Positions 53,554 to 62,481 of a stretch of DNA of 64,000 nucleotides are shown here, piece after piece. The translations under genes and the position numbers were made by a program. The DNA is from JBGTIS01 sp041745535. GTDB lineage: Bacteria > Bacteroidota > Bacteroidia > Cytophagales > Cyclobacteriaceae. Numbering within the stretch: the stretch's first letter is position 1; the number at the start of each line of letters is the position of its first letter. The stretch lies in contig JBGTIS010000255.1 of assembly GCA_041745535.1 (NCBI GenBank), positions 1 through 64,000 on the forward strand, given 5' to 3'. The notes under the pieces are model-generated. The model did not search any database. It saw only the letters and a program-made list of their open reading frames with translations, and was not told where the DNA came from.

Positions 53554-54801
53554 TTATTCATACCGTAGCGACTCAATTGGATCGAGCTTAGAGGCTTTAA
53601 AGGCAGGATAATAACCGGAAAATATACCCACCATTCCGCAAATAATCAGCGCGACGACCATCCAAAGCCAAGGAATAATAAAAACACCTGCATCAATAAT
53701 CTGAGTAACAACATTACCAATCAAAATTCCCATCACAATACCCAATAGGCCACCAATCTGACAAATCACTATCGCTTCGATAAGAAACTGCTGGCGTATG
53801 CGCAAAGGAGTGGCACCCAAGGCTTTCCTGATGCCAATTTCGCGGGTCCTTTCCGTAACTGAAACCATCATAATATTCATTAAAGCAATGGAAGCACCCA
53901 CCAAAGTAATGAAACCAATTACAAATCCACCCATTCGCAAATAACCCGAAATTTCACCCAATCTTTCACTGAGAGACTTTTTTTCTGTAATTTCAAAAGA
54001 TAATTCCTCACCAATTGGATCCTGCCTAACATTGCGTAAAATATTGGTTGCTTCACCCATGGCTGCCTGCATCCGGGCGGTACTCTTAACCAGTACATTA
54101 ATTCGGTAATCCGGATTCTGATCGCCTCCGATTTGCCGTGCCTTCTGTACTGGGATAATGACACGCCGGTCGGCATTACCACCCCCACCTACAGCACCCA
54201 TTTCTTTTAAAGTTCCAATTACTTTAAACTTATTGCCATAAAGCGATATTTCTTTATTAATCGGGCTTTCTCCATCTAAAAACAAGGTACTCCGAATTTC
54301 ACTTCCAATAATTGCTACATTAGCACCTTTTTTTATGTCAAATTCTGAAAAATTCCTTCCCTGTACCACCTCAAAGCCTTCGGAAAGAATATAATTTTGG
54401 TCTGAACCATACAATTGTACATTAGGATTCGTTTTAAAAGAAAGTCTCTTTACTTCAGTATTTCCCGATACCCTGGCGCTTACTGAAACCGTGGCATCCT
54501 GAAAAGCAAACCGTTGGTCGAAAGCCTTGATATCGGTATAGGTAATAGGTGGAAAGTTTCTTGCTACCCGGCCGCTTTTTCGGTCTCCCTGGCCTTCGCC
54601 CCGCTTGTTTCTAATGGTAAAGGAATTAACTCCCAGGTCAGAAAAATTTTCTGTTACCGATGTTTGTATACTGTCGATGGCAGTTAAAATTCCTACCAAT
54701 GAAGTAATGCCAATGGCTATAATAAATACTGTAAGAATGGTCCTGAGAAGATTAGCCTGTATGGCTTTTAAGGCTTCTCCTATGTTATTTAATAGATTCA
54801 T
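53554..54801 (-). CDS. MacB-like ABC transporter permease
   Basis: A 415-residue inner-membrane protein with the classic single-FtsX layout: first helix (LLRTILTVFIIAIGITSLV), periplasmic MacB core domain (residues about 40-270) and three C-terminal helices with SVTERTREIGIRKALGATP and LDPIESLRYE at the end. It needs a separate ATPase, not found nearby. The ATG at 54801 is chosen: the conserved NLLNNIGEALKAIQANLLR follows at once, and an upstream in-frame start would add 14 residues with no match to the family. Its stop codon directly abuts the stop of the T9SS protein on the other strand. Confidence 0.88.
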   Translation of the reverse strand: MNLLNNIGEALKAIQANLLRTILTVFIIAIGITSLVGILTAIDSIQTSVTENFSDLGVNSFTIRNKRGEGQGDRKSGRVARNFPPITYTDIKAFDQRFAFQDATVSVSARVSGNTEVKRLSFKTNPNVQLYGSDQNYILSEGFEVVQGRNFSEFDIKKGANVAIIGSEIRSTLFLDGESPINKEISLYGNKFKVIGTLKEMGAVGGGGNADRRVIIPVQKARQIGGDQNPDYRINVLVKSTARMQAAMGEATNILRNVRQDPIGEELSFEITEKKSLSERLGEISGYLRMGGFVIGFITLVGASIALMNIMMVSVTERTREIGIRKALGATPLRIRQQFLIEAIVICQIGGLLGIVMGILIGNVVTQIIDAGVFIIPWLWMVVALIICGMVGIFSGYYPAFKASKLDPIESLRYE

Positions 54802-54981
54802 GAATTTTAGTACATATGCTTGACAAGAAATTACTGCCTTCACAGGCAGTGCTTACCTGAAATATGACTGATTTTTGTGTTTACCTGTTATGTAATACCT
54901 TACTATCTAATAAAACAATTAAAGGCAAAAATATATTTAATAGTATTTTATTTTGCAATTAATAATTTTTAAGAACTTAAA

Positions 54982-55014
54982 TTTGGTATTTATTAAAATA
55001 TCAAAATATTTTTG
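54982..55014 (+). promoter_or_regulatory. promoter with -33 TTTG and -7 TATTTTTG boxes
   Basis: TTTG (54982-54985) and TATTTTTG (55007-55014) are 21 bases apart and match the Bacteroidota housekeeping promoter at both boxes. The start codon of the next gene is 29 bases downstream. This is the best promoter found in the window. Confidence 0.65.
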
Positions 55015-55043
55015 ATCATATTTATTAAAGGAATCCTGGACTT

Positions 55044-56300
55044 ATGAAGAAATTCGCGTTACTGATTTTACTGGTTGTTTCATTAAAAGGTTTTGCTTCG
55101 CAGATACTAATTCCGATGGATGAGTCGCAATCTAACCATTTAAAAGCTTATGGAATTATTTACTGGATATTGGAGAATGATAATTCGGTTGATTGGTTAC
55201 TGAATTACAAAGGAGGAAGTTTTATGGTAAAACACTTTCAGAAATTGGAAAACGAACTGATTATTCGGGGTGTTGACTACAAAGTAATTTCTGATGCGGA
55301 GGCTAACCAGGTGGTATCAGTAATAGCGAGTCCTTCTTCCAATCAGGATTTAATGAAGTTAGATAAGCAACCTAAAATTGCCGTTTATTCTCCCAAGAGT
55401 TCGCAACCCTGGGACGATGCCGTTACCCTGGCCCTTACCTATGCCGAAATTCCATACGATGTTATTTTTGACGACGATGTAATGCTCGACAAACTGCCGC
55501 AATATGACTGGCTACACCTGCATCACGAAGATTTTACCGGGCAGTACGGAAAATTTTACCGCATATACCGCAATGCTTCCTGGTATATTGATCAACAGCG
55601 TGAATACGAAGAAACTGCTAAAAAATATGGTTTTAATAAAGTTTCGGAACTGAAGATGGCGGTGGTTAAAAAGATAAGAGACTTTGTATCGGGTGGTGGT
55701 TTTATGTTTGCCATGTGCTCTGCTACTGATACCTATGATATTGCCCTGGCAGCCGATGGTGCCGATATCTGTGAGGCCATGTACGATGGCGATAAGGCTG
55801 ACCCTGATTTTGATAGCAAAATTGATTACAACAACACTTTCGCATTTCAAGATTTTAAAATTGAACACAATCCATACGAATATGAATTCAGTAATATTGA
55901 TGTTAATCCAACAGAACGCGGATTACGCAAGGACAATGATTATTTCACGTTGTTCGAGTTTTCTGCCAAGTGGGATCCTATACCGACTATGCTCACCCAG
56001 AACCATGAGCGGATTGTCAAAGGATTTATGGGGCAAACTACGGCCTTCCGGAAAGAAATCATCAGGCCGGATGTGGTAATTTTAGGTGAAAACAAATCTA
56101 TTCATGAGGCTAAATACATTCATGGTGAATATGGCAAAGGTTTCTGGACTTTTTATGGCGGCCATGACCCTGAAGATTATCAGCATAGGGTAGGCGAGGA
56201 ACCTACCGACCTGAACCTGCACCCCAACTCACCCGGTTACCGGCTGATTCTGAACAATATATTGTTCCCTGCGGCAAAAAAGAAAAAACAGAAGACTTAA
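55044..56300 (+). CDS. exported protein with a class I glutamine-amidotransferase-like fold
   Basis: A 418-residue protein with a signal peptide (KFALLILLVVSLKGFAS, cleavage near residue 19). A conserved start ILIPMDESQSNHLKAYG is followed by a Rossmann-like GATase1-type region (residues about 110-270: IAVYSPKSSQPWDDAV, DYDWLHLHHEDFTGQYG-like box, FVSGGGFMFAMCSATDTY, where the cysteine stands at a nucleophile-elbow position) and a late FWTFYGGHDPEDY. Relatives in Bacteroidota are often labelled asparagine synthetase B, but no synthetase domain is visible. The substrate is unknown. It is monocistronic, with a good promoter and a strong terminator. Confidence 0.75.
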   Translation: MKKFALLILLVVSLKGFASQILIPMDESQSNHLKAYGIIYWILENDNSVDWLLNYKGGSFMVKHFQKLENELIIRGVDYKVISDAEANQVVSVIASPSSNQDLMKLDKQPKIAVYSPKSSQPWDDAVTLALTYAEIPYDVIFDDDVMLDKLPQYDWLHLHHEDFTGQYGKFYRIYRNASWYIDQQREYEETAKKYGFNKVSELKMAVVKKIRDFVSGGGFMFAMCSATDTYDIALAADGADICEAMYDGDKADPDFDSKIDYNNTFAFQDFKIEHNPYEYEFSNIDVNPTERGLRKDNDYFTLFEFSAKWDPIPTMLTQNHERIVKGFMGQTTAFRKEIIRPDVVILGENKSIHEAKYIHGEYGKGFWTFYGGHDPEDYQHRVGEEPTDLNLHPNSPGYRLILNNILFPAAKKKKQKT

Positions 56301-56324
56301 TAGATTGATTTATATGTACACATT

Positions 56325-56355
56325 AACCCTTCCAGCAATTAGGAAGGGTTTTTTT
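56325..56355 (+). terminator. rho-independent terminator
   Basis: AACCCTTCC (56325-56333) pairs with GGAAGGGTT (56342-56350) across 8 bases and is followed by a T-run to 56355. It ends the GATase-like gene and, with its A-rich left side, may also serve rsmG on the other strand. Confidence 0.92.
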
Positions 56356-56405
56356 ATGTCCTGCTTTCATTTTACAAGGAGCATCTAAAAGCATCTCTAT
56401 TTAAA

Positions 56406-57044
56406 TTATTTTGAAACCTCTACATGGATCAGCTTTTTGGTTTCAAAATAATCTTCTTTAAAATAATTGGAAAGGGAATAAATAGAATAAGGTCGGGTAA
56501 GGGATTTCAGTTCTTCGTCCAGTTCACCTCCTTTTAAGCATAATAACCCATTGGGAATTTTGTGCTTTGAAGTTTCGTTAATTTTGTCTTTTATCCAGCT
56601 ATACTGGCTTGAAATATCAGTAACCGCCCGGCTTACGGCAAAATCATAATGACCTTTTACCTTTTCAACCCGCTTATGTTCAGCGGTTACATTCAGTAGA
56701 TTCAGTTCGCGGGCGATATTTTGCACCACCCTGATTTTCTTTTCTATGGAATCGAGCAGATGGAACCAGGTATTCGGAAAAAGAATGGCCAGGGGAATTC
56801 CCGGAAAACCACCACCAGTACCCATATCCAGCACTTTTGCTTCGGGAAGAAACTCTACAATTTTGGCAATGCCCAGTGAATGCAACACATGTTTGAGATA
56901 TAGAAATTCAATATCCTTCCTTGAAATCAGATTGATTTTTGAGTTCCAGTCAGCATACAGGCTTTCCAGTAAATCAATCTTTTTTCTCTGATTCTCGGAG
57001 AAGTCAGGAAAATACTGATAAATTGTTTGTGAAGATGTGGTCAT
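56406..57044 (-). CDS. rsmG: 16S rRNA (guanine-527-N7)-methyltransferase
   Basis: A 212-residue SAM-dependent methylase (RsmG/GidB). The SAM loop LDMGTGGGFPGIPLA, the following HLLDSIEKKIRVVQNIA and the catalytic-side FAVSRAVTDI are all standard, as is the length. It methylates G527 of 16S rRNA in the decoding region, the site whose loss gives low-level streptomycin resistance. The N-terminal helix YFPDFSENQRKKIDLLESLY is also typical. It follows the sigma-factor gene on the same strand with a 114-base gap. Confidence 0.94.
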   Translation of the reverse strand: MTTSSQTIYQYFPDFSENQRKKIDLLESLYADWNSKINLISRKDIEFLYLKHVLHSLGIAKIVEFLPEAKVLDMGTGGGFPGIPLAILFPNTWFHLLDSIEKKIRVVQNIARELNLLNVTAEHKRVEKVKGHYDFAVSRAVTDISSQYSWIKDKINETSKHKIPNGLLCLKGGELDEELKSLTRPYSIYSLSNYFKEDYFETKKLIHVEVSK

Positions 57045-57158
57045 ATATAATAATGAGATATAGTTGTGCTATGCTACTTAAAAAGTAAATATTATTCGTA
57101 TAAATAAAGTATTAAAATGGTCTTACAGCAGACCTGCGGATATAGGAATAGGATGAGG

Positions 57159-57767
57159 CTAAATATGTTCTTTTTTTCCTTTCACCAAATCGTAAAGCAA
57201 TTCACGCGCCCGGTGTAGCTGCGCTTTTACGGTACCAAGGGGAGCTTCCAGTTCCTGGGCAATTTCTTCGTAGGAATACTCCTGGAAATATCGCAGCCTT
57301 ACCAATCGCTGGTACTTGGCAGGTAATTTTGTAACAAACATTCTTACCAATTCTATTTTCTGCTCTTTGATGGCTTCTTCCTGCGGGTCCAGATTGTTAT
57401 CTTCCACATCAATATTCACGGCTTCGCCGTCATCGTCTTTAAAAGAAGTATTGAGACTCATGGTCTCCAGTTTCTTCTTCCTGATAAAGTCGATAGCGTT
57501 GTTGGTAGCTATCCGGAAAAGCCAGGTACTGAAAGTGAAATCTTTTTTAAACCGGTGCAAACTTTTAAATGCCTTGGCAAATGCTTCAATGGTAAGGTCT
57601 TCAGCATCATCAACATTCCGTACCATTTTCAGCACCATGTGATACACTGGTTTTTTATACCGCTGCATTAATTCAGCATACGCCTGATCGTTATTCTTTT
57701 TCGTAGCTTCATCAATAAGCCTAAAGTCTTCAAGTGCTTTTTTTGAGAACTGCTTTTTTAATTCCAT
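57159..57767 (-). CDS. ECF-type RNA polymerase sigma factor
   Basis: A 202-residue sigma-70 family protein with only regions 2 and 4. Region 2 has YHMVLKMVRNVDDAEDLTIE and FSTWLFRIATNNAIDFIR; region 4 has LRYFQEYSYEEIAQELEAPLGTVKAQLHRARELL as its helix-turn-helix, ending before a short basic tail. No anti-sigma gene adjoins, unlike many ECF loci. The start overlaps the end of the glycosyltransferase gene by 10 bases, so they are one operon. Long spacing between regions 2 and 4 (acidic, residues about 95-125) is a local peculiarity. Confidence 0.9.
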   Translation of the reverse strand: MELKKQFSKKALEDFRLIDEATKKNNDQAYAELMQRYKKPVYHMVLKMVRNVDDAEDLTIEAFAKAFKSLHRFKKDFTFSTWLFRIATNNAIDFIRKKKLETMSLNTSFKDDDGEAVNIDVEDNNLDPQEEAIKEQKIELVRMFVTKLPAKYQRLVRLRYFQEYSYEEIAQELEAPLGTVKAQLHRARELLYDLVKGKKEHI

Positions 57768-58858
57768 CGATTAACCTTTGAGAAAATGGCTGAAGAACCA
57801 ATAATTATATAGTAGAAAACGTATAAAAAGTCTAAAATAATAAATAATATAGGATTTATCTTTTCCTGAAGTATAAAAGAAAAATATTTTACAACAATAA
57901 TAAGACTTATTGCCCTAATTAAGAAACCTCCACAAATAAGATAATAATTATGATCCATTAGGAGCAGGTATACCATACAAATCCAAAATACTATCTGTGA
58001 AAAAGAAACTATCCCTAATAATAACTTAACGGAATTAATATAGTTTTTACCAACTTCCAAATGCCTTTTTTTTTGTTTGAAATATGATTTTAACGAAACT
58101 TTAGGGTAAGAAATTATTTTGGCGGCAGGCTTCATACAAATTCCGGTATTTCTGCCGTTGGCATGGGCCTGTACAAAAAGATCGTCGTCGCCGCCCATAA
58201 CCGATTCGTGGCCTTTAAATCCGTTTCCATTTATAAAAACAGATTTTCGGTACGCCAGGTTCCGACCTACTGCCATATAAGGCTTTCCCGCCAGGGCGGC
58301 GCCCATATACAATAAGGCAGTTTGCAGGGTCTCATACTGTATAAATGCATTTAATAAACCATGCATCTTTTTGTAGGGCGAAAACCCCAGTACGAATTGT
58401 ACTTCAGGGTCAGAAAAGGTTTCAGTCATTTCTCTGATCCAATGGGCAGATATGGGTCTGCAATCGGCATCCGTTAGTAACAAAATCTGATGCGAAGCGG
58501 CCGCTATGCCCCGGGCAAGCGGATATTTTTTGCCGGGAATACCCCTTGGTTTATTAACCAGATGAATCACTTTAAGTGCTTTGTATTTGGAACGTACAAA
58601 TTCAAGGTACGCTCTGCTGCCATCCTGTGAGCCATCGTTTACTATGACGATTTCTTTATGGTGGTAGTCCTGCGCCAATAAAAGTGGTATCAGTTCCCGC
58701 AGATTGTCAATTTCGTCGCGGGCACACACAATTACAGAAACGGGTATCGCCATGCCAGTAGTAGTTGCCGGAGTTTCTCTTTTTCTTAATAAAATAAACA
58801 AGCCAGTATGTAGCATCACCTGTATGGCTACGCTTGCCAGATAAAGTAATAATATCAT
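57758..58858 (-). CDS. membrane family 2 glycosyltransferase
   Basis: A 366-residue enzyme with one N-terminal helix, a GT-A domain (VSVIVCARDEIDNL, IVNDGSQDGS, LLTDADCRPI as DxD, GGDDDLFVQAHANGR as the acceptor-side acidic site), and three C-terminal helices. The QKKRHLEVGKNY box replaces the QxxRW of processive enzymes, so a single-transfer role is likely, for example on a lipid or protein. The ATG at 58858 is used; a GTG four codons before is unneeded. It precedes and overlaps the ECF sigma-factor gene, an unusual pairing. Confidence 0.85.
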   Translation of the reverse strand: MILLLYLASVAIQVMLHTGLFILLRKRETPATTTGMAIPVSVIVCARDEIDNLRELIPLLLAQDYHHKEIVIVNDGSQDGSRAYLEFVRSKYKALKVIHLVNKPRGIPGKKYPLARGIAAASHQILLLTDADCRPISAHWIREMTETFSDPEVQFVLGFSPYKKMHGLLNAFIQYETLQTALLYMGAALAGKPYMAVGRNLAYRKSVFINGNGFKGHESVMGGDDDLFVQAHANGRNTGICMKPAAKIISYPKVSLKSYFKQKKRHLEVGKNYINSVKLLLGIVSFSQIVFWICMVYLLLMDHNYYLICGGFLIRAISLIIVVKYFSFILQEKINPILFIILDFLYVFYYIIIGSSAIFSKVNRWN

Positions 58859-58994
58859 AAGTTCGCCCACATGGGTACCGAAGTTATAAAGGATGAATGA
58901 ATTTATGATGTATTTATCTGAAATACCCTGAATTTTAGGCTGGAAAGAGCACCAGTCCGGTAAAACTCACTACCTCTTCCTGGTTCTAAAACCT

Positions 58995-59561
58995 CTATCC
59001 AATTTTAAGTGGAGGACCCACCACCTGCATGTCGTTATCGGCGAATATCTGCGCTATTTCCTGTGGTGTAGGTTCTTTTTGCGGGGCAGCCATAGTTACA
59101 AAAAAGTCTTCAAGTTTTCCGGCAGGTTGTACAATTACCGTCATTTTGGCCTTTTCTGAAACCTGTGTCCAGGCATGAGGAATTTGCCGGGGTAAGAAAA
59201 TACTGTCGCCTGCTGTAAGTTGATGTTTGTCTTCCCCAACCTGAAAATAGTATTCACCTTCGAGCACATAAAATATTTCATCCTGAAAATGATGCAGGTG
59301 CAAGGGAGTACCTCGGCCTTGCGACAACCCGGTTTGCTCAAACACCGCCAAATCTCCATCTGTATCCTTTCCCGATATTTTTACATCCAATACATTGGAA
59401 TTTACTCCTTTCAGGGTAATGTGTCCGTGAATTCTGCCTTCACTGGCATTTATCTTAAAACCTTTGGCTTTTCTTTCGCTCTGTTTTTTAATACGCGCAA
59501 AGGAAGTGAGTGGCGCTATAGCTGCTGTTAACAGGGTTACAACAAAGTGCTTTCTTTTCAT
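58995..59561 (-). CDS. exported cupin-domain protein
   Basis: A 188-residue protein with a signal-like N-terminus (LLTAAIAPLTSFA), so probably periplasmic. One cupin barrel covers residues about 50-150: motif 1 is PLHLHHFQDEIFYVLEGEY (metal histidines and glutamate), motif 2 is IFLPRQIPHAWTQ with the third histidine. The metal site is complete. The fold serves isomerases, dioxygenases and sugar-binding proteins; the reaction here is open. The ATG at 59561 places the signal peptide correctly. The Gfo/Idh/MocA gene, also exported, lies upstream on the same strand. Confidence 0.82.
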   Translation of the reverse strand: MKRKHFVVTLLTAAIAPLTSFARIKKQSERKAKGFKINASEGRIHGHITLKGVNSNVLDVKISGKDTDGDLAVFEQTGLSQGRGTPLHLHHFQDEIFYVLEGEYYFQVGEDKHQLTAGDSIFLPRQIPHAWTQVSEKAKMTVIVQPAGKLEDFFVTMAAPQKEPTPQEIAQIFADNDMQVVGPPLKIG

Positions 59562-59760
59562 ATTCTGTGGTTTGAGGCATTGTTTAATTCCGCTACAGTA
59601 ACGCATACGGCAGCCGAGCGGCAGGTATGAGCGAATTGATTCAAGTTACATTATTTTTCTGTGGGCGTGACCCGAGGTAAAGAATAAATTTTTCGCGACC
59701 TGATTGGATAACTGAACATGGCAGTTTACCCGCGAACAAAAATAAGAAAGCCAAAAATAG

Positions 59761-59811
59761 TTTGGCTACCAGCCATACAAAGCGGATGCAAAGTATGGAC
59801 AGGTAGCCAAA
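59761..59811 (-). terminator. long two-part hairpin, probable terminator
   Basis: TTTGGCTACC (59761-59770) pairs perfectly with GGTAGCCAAA (59802-59811), and inside it CCATAC (59773-59778) pairs with GTATGG (59793-59798). It lies just downstream of the oxidoreductase gene on the minus strand, and a T-rich stretch follows on that strand. The remaining bases 59562-59760 hold no gene. Confidence 0.7.
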
Positions 59812-59850
59812 GGGTGGGCATTTAACCTTTAAAAATCATTTCTGAGGGTA

Positions 59851-61317
59851 TTACACTTCCCAGCCTTTTCTGTAGGTTCTTCCTACAAACTGGTTGGCAT
59901 CTTCCAGATTGGTAATTCTCATATTCTCTCCGTCCCACAACAGTTTTTTACGGGCATAAAAATCCATTTGCCCTTTGCTGTTTTCTTTTCCCAGCATATA
60001 ACTGCGAATAGCCAGATTACCCATCAGCACCGTTTCCGTCATCGGACCGGCATAATCAAACGAAGAAGTTAAACCCCGGTGTTCCGCACTATCAAACCCA
60101 GCTTTACAGGCATCTACCCATTTGCGCTGATGTCCATATTCAGGCTCTGGCATCTCTTCCGTTTCCGGACCAAAATCTGTGGTGCCGTCATTCATGTACA
60201 GCTTTGGCATTAAGGGTGAGCTGTCGTTGATGTTGGTAGAGATAATACCTTTTTCCCCAATAATCAATACACCATTGCTGCTGTTCTCGCCGCCAATGTC
60301 GTGGTCGGCAGGAATAATGTCCGGGTGTGAAGGTCTGATGCCGCCATCGCTCCAGGTCATTTCGATGGGCGATTTACTTTTATCGGTGGCGCCAAAATGC
60401 AGGGTAATAAAAGAAGAAGAGGGGCATCCTTCCGGATGATAGTCGGGCGTCCACATGCCGGTGTACACAGAAGCCACACTGCATTCCGCATCGGTAGGAT
60501 ATTTCAATCCTAAGGTTCGGAAAGGGATATCTATCAGGTGGCATCCTACATCGCCCAGCGCGCCTGTGCCATAATCCCACCATCCTCGCCAGCTGAAAGG
60601 ATGTAAATTGGGGGTATAGGGCATGTATTCGGCAGGGCCTAACCAAAGGTCCCAGTGTAAATCTTTCGGTTTTTTGCTTTCATCAGGTTTGGGCATGGCA
60701 CCACCCTGGGGCCAAACCGGACGATTGGTCCAGATCTGTACTTTGGATATGTTGCCCATATCGCCGGAGTCTATCCATTTCTGAACCATGTTCAGTAGCG
60801 GATTCGATCCGCCCTGGTTGCCCATCTGGCTGACGATTTTATTGTTTCTTGCCATCTCGGTAAGCATGCGGGCTTCCCGGATATTGTGGGTCATGGGTTT
60901 TTGTACATACACATGCTTTCCTCTTTCCATGGCAAATACAGCGGCAGGGCCATGCACATGATCGGGTGTGGAGATGGTAACAGCATCAATATCTTTTTCT
61001 TTTTCCAGCATTTCCCGGTAATCATTGTACAGTTTTGCTTTGGGAAATTTCTCTACCGAAGCTTTGGCCGATCCGGAGAAATCCACATCGCAAAGCGCGG
61101 CTATGTTTTCCCGGCCATTAACAGAAGCATTGCGAATATCGCTCGCGCCCTTACCGCCCGCGCCAATGGCCGCCAGGTTCAACTGATCACTCGGGGCTGT
61201 ATAGCCAATACCGCCCAACACGTGTCTGGGTACTATAAAAATAGAGGAAGCGATGGCTCCATTTTTAATAAATGACCGGCGGGATGAGTTTGCCAGCTTT
61301 TTTTTTCTCTCATTCAT
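59851..61317 (-). CDS. Tat-exported Gfo/Idh/MocA-family oxidoreductase
   Basis: A 488-residue NAD(P)-dependent sugar or inositol oxidoreductase. A twin-arginine signal (SRRSFIKNGAIASSIF) sends it to the periplasm already folded with its cofactor. The Rossmann domain (LAAIGAGGKGASDI) is followed by DAVTISTPDHVHGPAA and HVYVQKPMTHN, where the family EKP lysine motif reads QKP, as in many exported members. The C-terminal domain has FSWRGWWDYGTGALGDVGCHL with the catalytic-side histidine. Close relatives act on glycosides or polysaccharide-derived sugars. It lies downstream of the FGE-like gene fragment on the same strand. Confidence 0.88.
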   Translation of the reverse strand: MNERKKKLANSSRRSFIKNGAIASSIFIVPRHVLGGIGYTAPSDQLNLAAIGAGGKGASDIRNASVNGRENIAALCDVDFSGSAKASVEKFPKAKLYNDYREMLEKEKDIDAVTISTPDHVHGPAAVFAMERGKHVYVQKPMTHNIREARMLTEMARNNKIVSQMGNQGGSNPLLNMVQKWIDSGDMGNISKVQIWTNRPVWPQGGAMPKPDESKKPKDLHWDLWLGPAEYMPYTPNLHPFSWRGWWDYGTGALGDVGCHLIDIPFRTLGLKYPTDAECSVASVYTGMWTPDYHPEGCPSSSFITLHFGATDKSKSPIEMTWSDGGIRPSHPDIIPADHDIGGENSSNGVLIIGEKGIISTNINDSSPLMPKLYMNDGTTDFGPETEEMPEPEYGHQRKWVDACKAGFDSAEHRGLTSSFDYAGPMTETVLMGNLAIRSYMLGKENSKGQMDFYARKKLLWDGENMRITNLEDANQFVGRTYRKGWEV

Positions 61318-61518
61318 GATTATAAGTGATTAAATTTTTAAGGTTAATCCTACTGTGTGGATTCAGGTTTGGTTTCCAAATTTCTAAGTTAAGGAAAATA
61401 ATAGAATCTGAGTCATGGGAAGAGGAAAAGTTGTATGGTTTTGTAATTTTACTCCAGGCTGCTGACGATCCTGATAAGGATGCTTTAGCGATCCGGTATA
61501 TTCTTTTTGTTTTTTTGT

Positions 61519-61632
61519 CTATTCTTTATTCAGGTTTCTGGCCAGTCGGAATCCAAGGTCATCTATTTTAAATTGGGTAGGATGGCTGTGTTTGGTAGCC
61601 ATACACCCTCTTTCTTCATCGTACACAGCCGC
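61519..61632 (-). pseudogene. C-terminal fragment of a formylglycine-generating-enzyme-like (SUMF1/FGE) gene
   Basis: Reading the minus strand, about 37 codons before the stop at 61519-61521 encode AVYDEERGCMATKH, then KIDDLGFRLARNL, the end expected of an FGE-sulfatase/SUMF1 domain (LGFRLAR is its usual last strand). The upstream part, over 200 residues including the metal and copper sites, is missing: the homology stops at 61620-61632, exactly where nitric oxide synthase homology begins on the other strand. It is therefore a dead 3' end. The short length limits certainty. Confidence 0.5.
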
Positions 61633-62089
61633 TCCCTTTAACGGCTGGTACATGGTGAACGAAGTTGCATCGCGCAACTTTGGTGATCTCAATCGCTACA
61701 ATCTTCTTCCCCGCATCGCGGAAAGGATGGGCTTAGATACATCGACCAATGCTACCTTGTGGAAAGACAAGGCACTGGTTGAGCTTAACATTGCCGTACT
61801 TGATTCTTACCAAAAATGTGGTGTTTCTATGGTAGATCATCATACCGTTTCGGAACAATTTATGAACTTTGCAGCCATCGAGGTAAAACATGGCCGCCCG
61901 GTAACTGCTGATTGGGCCTGGATTGTCCCACCCATGTCGGGTTCCACCACAGGAGTATTTCATCATGAATGGAATAACGAAGTCAAATGCCCCAACTATT
62001 TCTACTACAACACGCCTGCCTGGAAAGCGCGGGAAGCCGAGAAAAAAACCGATGGAACTCCTTCAGGATGTCCGTTTCATAATGATTAG
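61620..62089 (+). pseudogene. C-terminal part of bacterial nitric oxide synthase oxygenase
   Basis: About 157 codons encode the second half of a bacterial NOS: YTAAPFNGWYM, then RYNLLPRIAERMGLDTS, LWKDKALVELNIAVL, SMVDHHTVSEQFMNF, DWAWIVPPMSG and a typical end with PNYFYY. A normal protein is about 350-370 residues. The N-terminal half, with the heme-ligand cysteine, is absent, so no heme can bind in the normal way and no activity is expected. The frame is open a little further upstream but there only codes for the antisense of an FGE-like fragment, and no ATG stands before the homology. It is a decayed remnant of a NOS gene. Confidence 0.87.
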
Positions 62090-62481
62090 TTGGGTACCGA
62101 TGCAAATAATTTTTTGTTATAGCGCCAATGGTCCGCATAGGTTTTTAGGCTTTCATCAATATCCGACTGAATTAAGGTCGCATAGCAAAGCGTATCCAGG
62201 AAACCACAGTCAAAAAATATAGGAAGGTTATTCCTTCGCATTTTATCAATCTGTTTAAATCTCCTGATAGAACGGTCGAACATTACCTTTTTGTAAAGTG
62301 CCTTGTTTTTCCAGGGAAGCGCTGCTCCAGTCACTTCATTTTGTTCCTTAATTAGTTCACGGGCGATTTCCGCAACAACTTCATACTCTCTTTTTTGTAA
62401 TTCATCAAGCAAAGTCGTTTTCCCAACGCCTGGTCTACCCATTATCACGAAGAAATTAGGGTAATGCTTAAATTCAATCAT
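62086..62481 (-). pseudogene. NadR-like/AAA_28 nucleotide kinase, truncated at the C-terminus
   Basis: 131 residues remain of an ATPase of the AAA_28 group (about 170-190 residues when whole). The Walker A GRPGVGKTTLLDEL, the base-side EIARELIKEQ and the IFFDCGFLDTLCYA region are intact. The chain ends abruptly with YNKKLFASVPN just where the substrate-lid segment (the W.E.Y...ER block) should begin, and its stop overlaps the end of the NOS fragment by 4 bases. The gene was cut by the same rearranged region. Residual function is doubtful. Confidence 0.72.

Noticed and set aside
61326..61571. 81-residue plus-strand gene
   Set aside because: It overlaps the antisense of the FGE-like fragment and shows no protein features.
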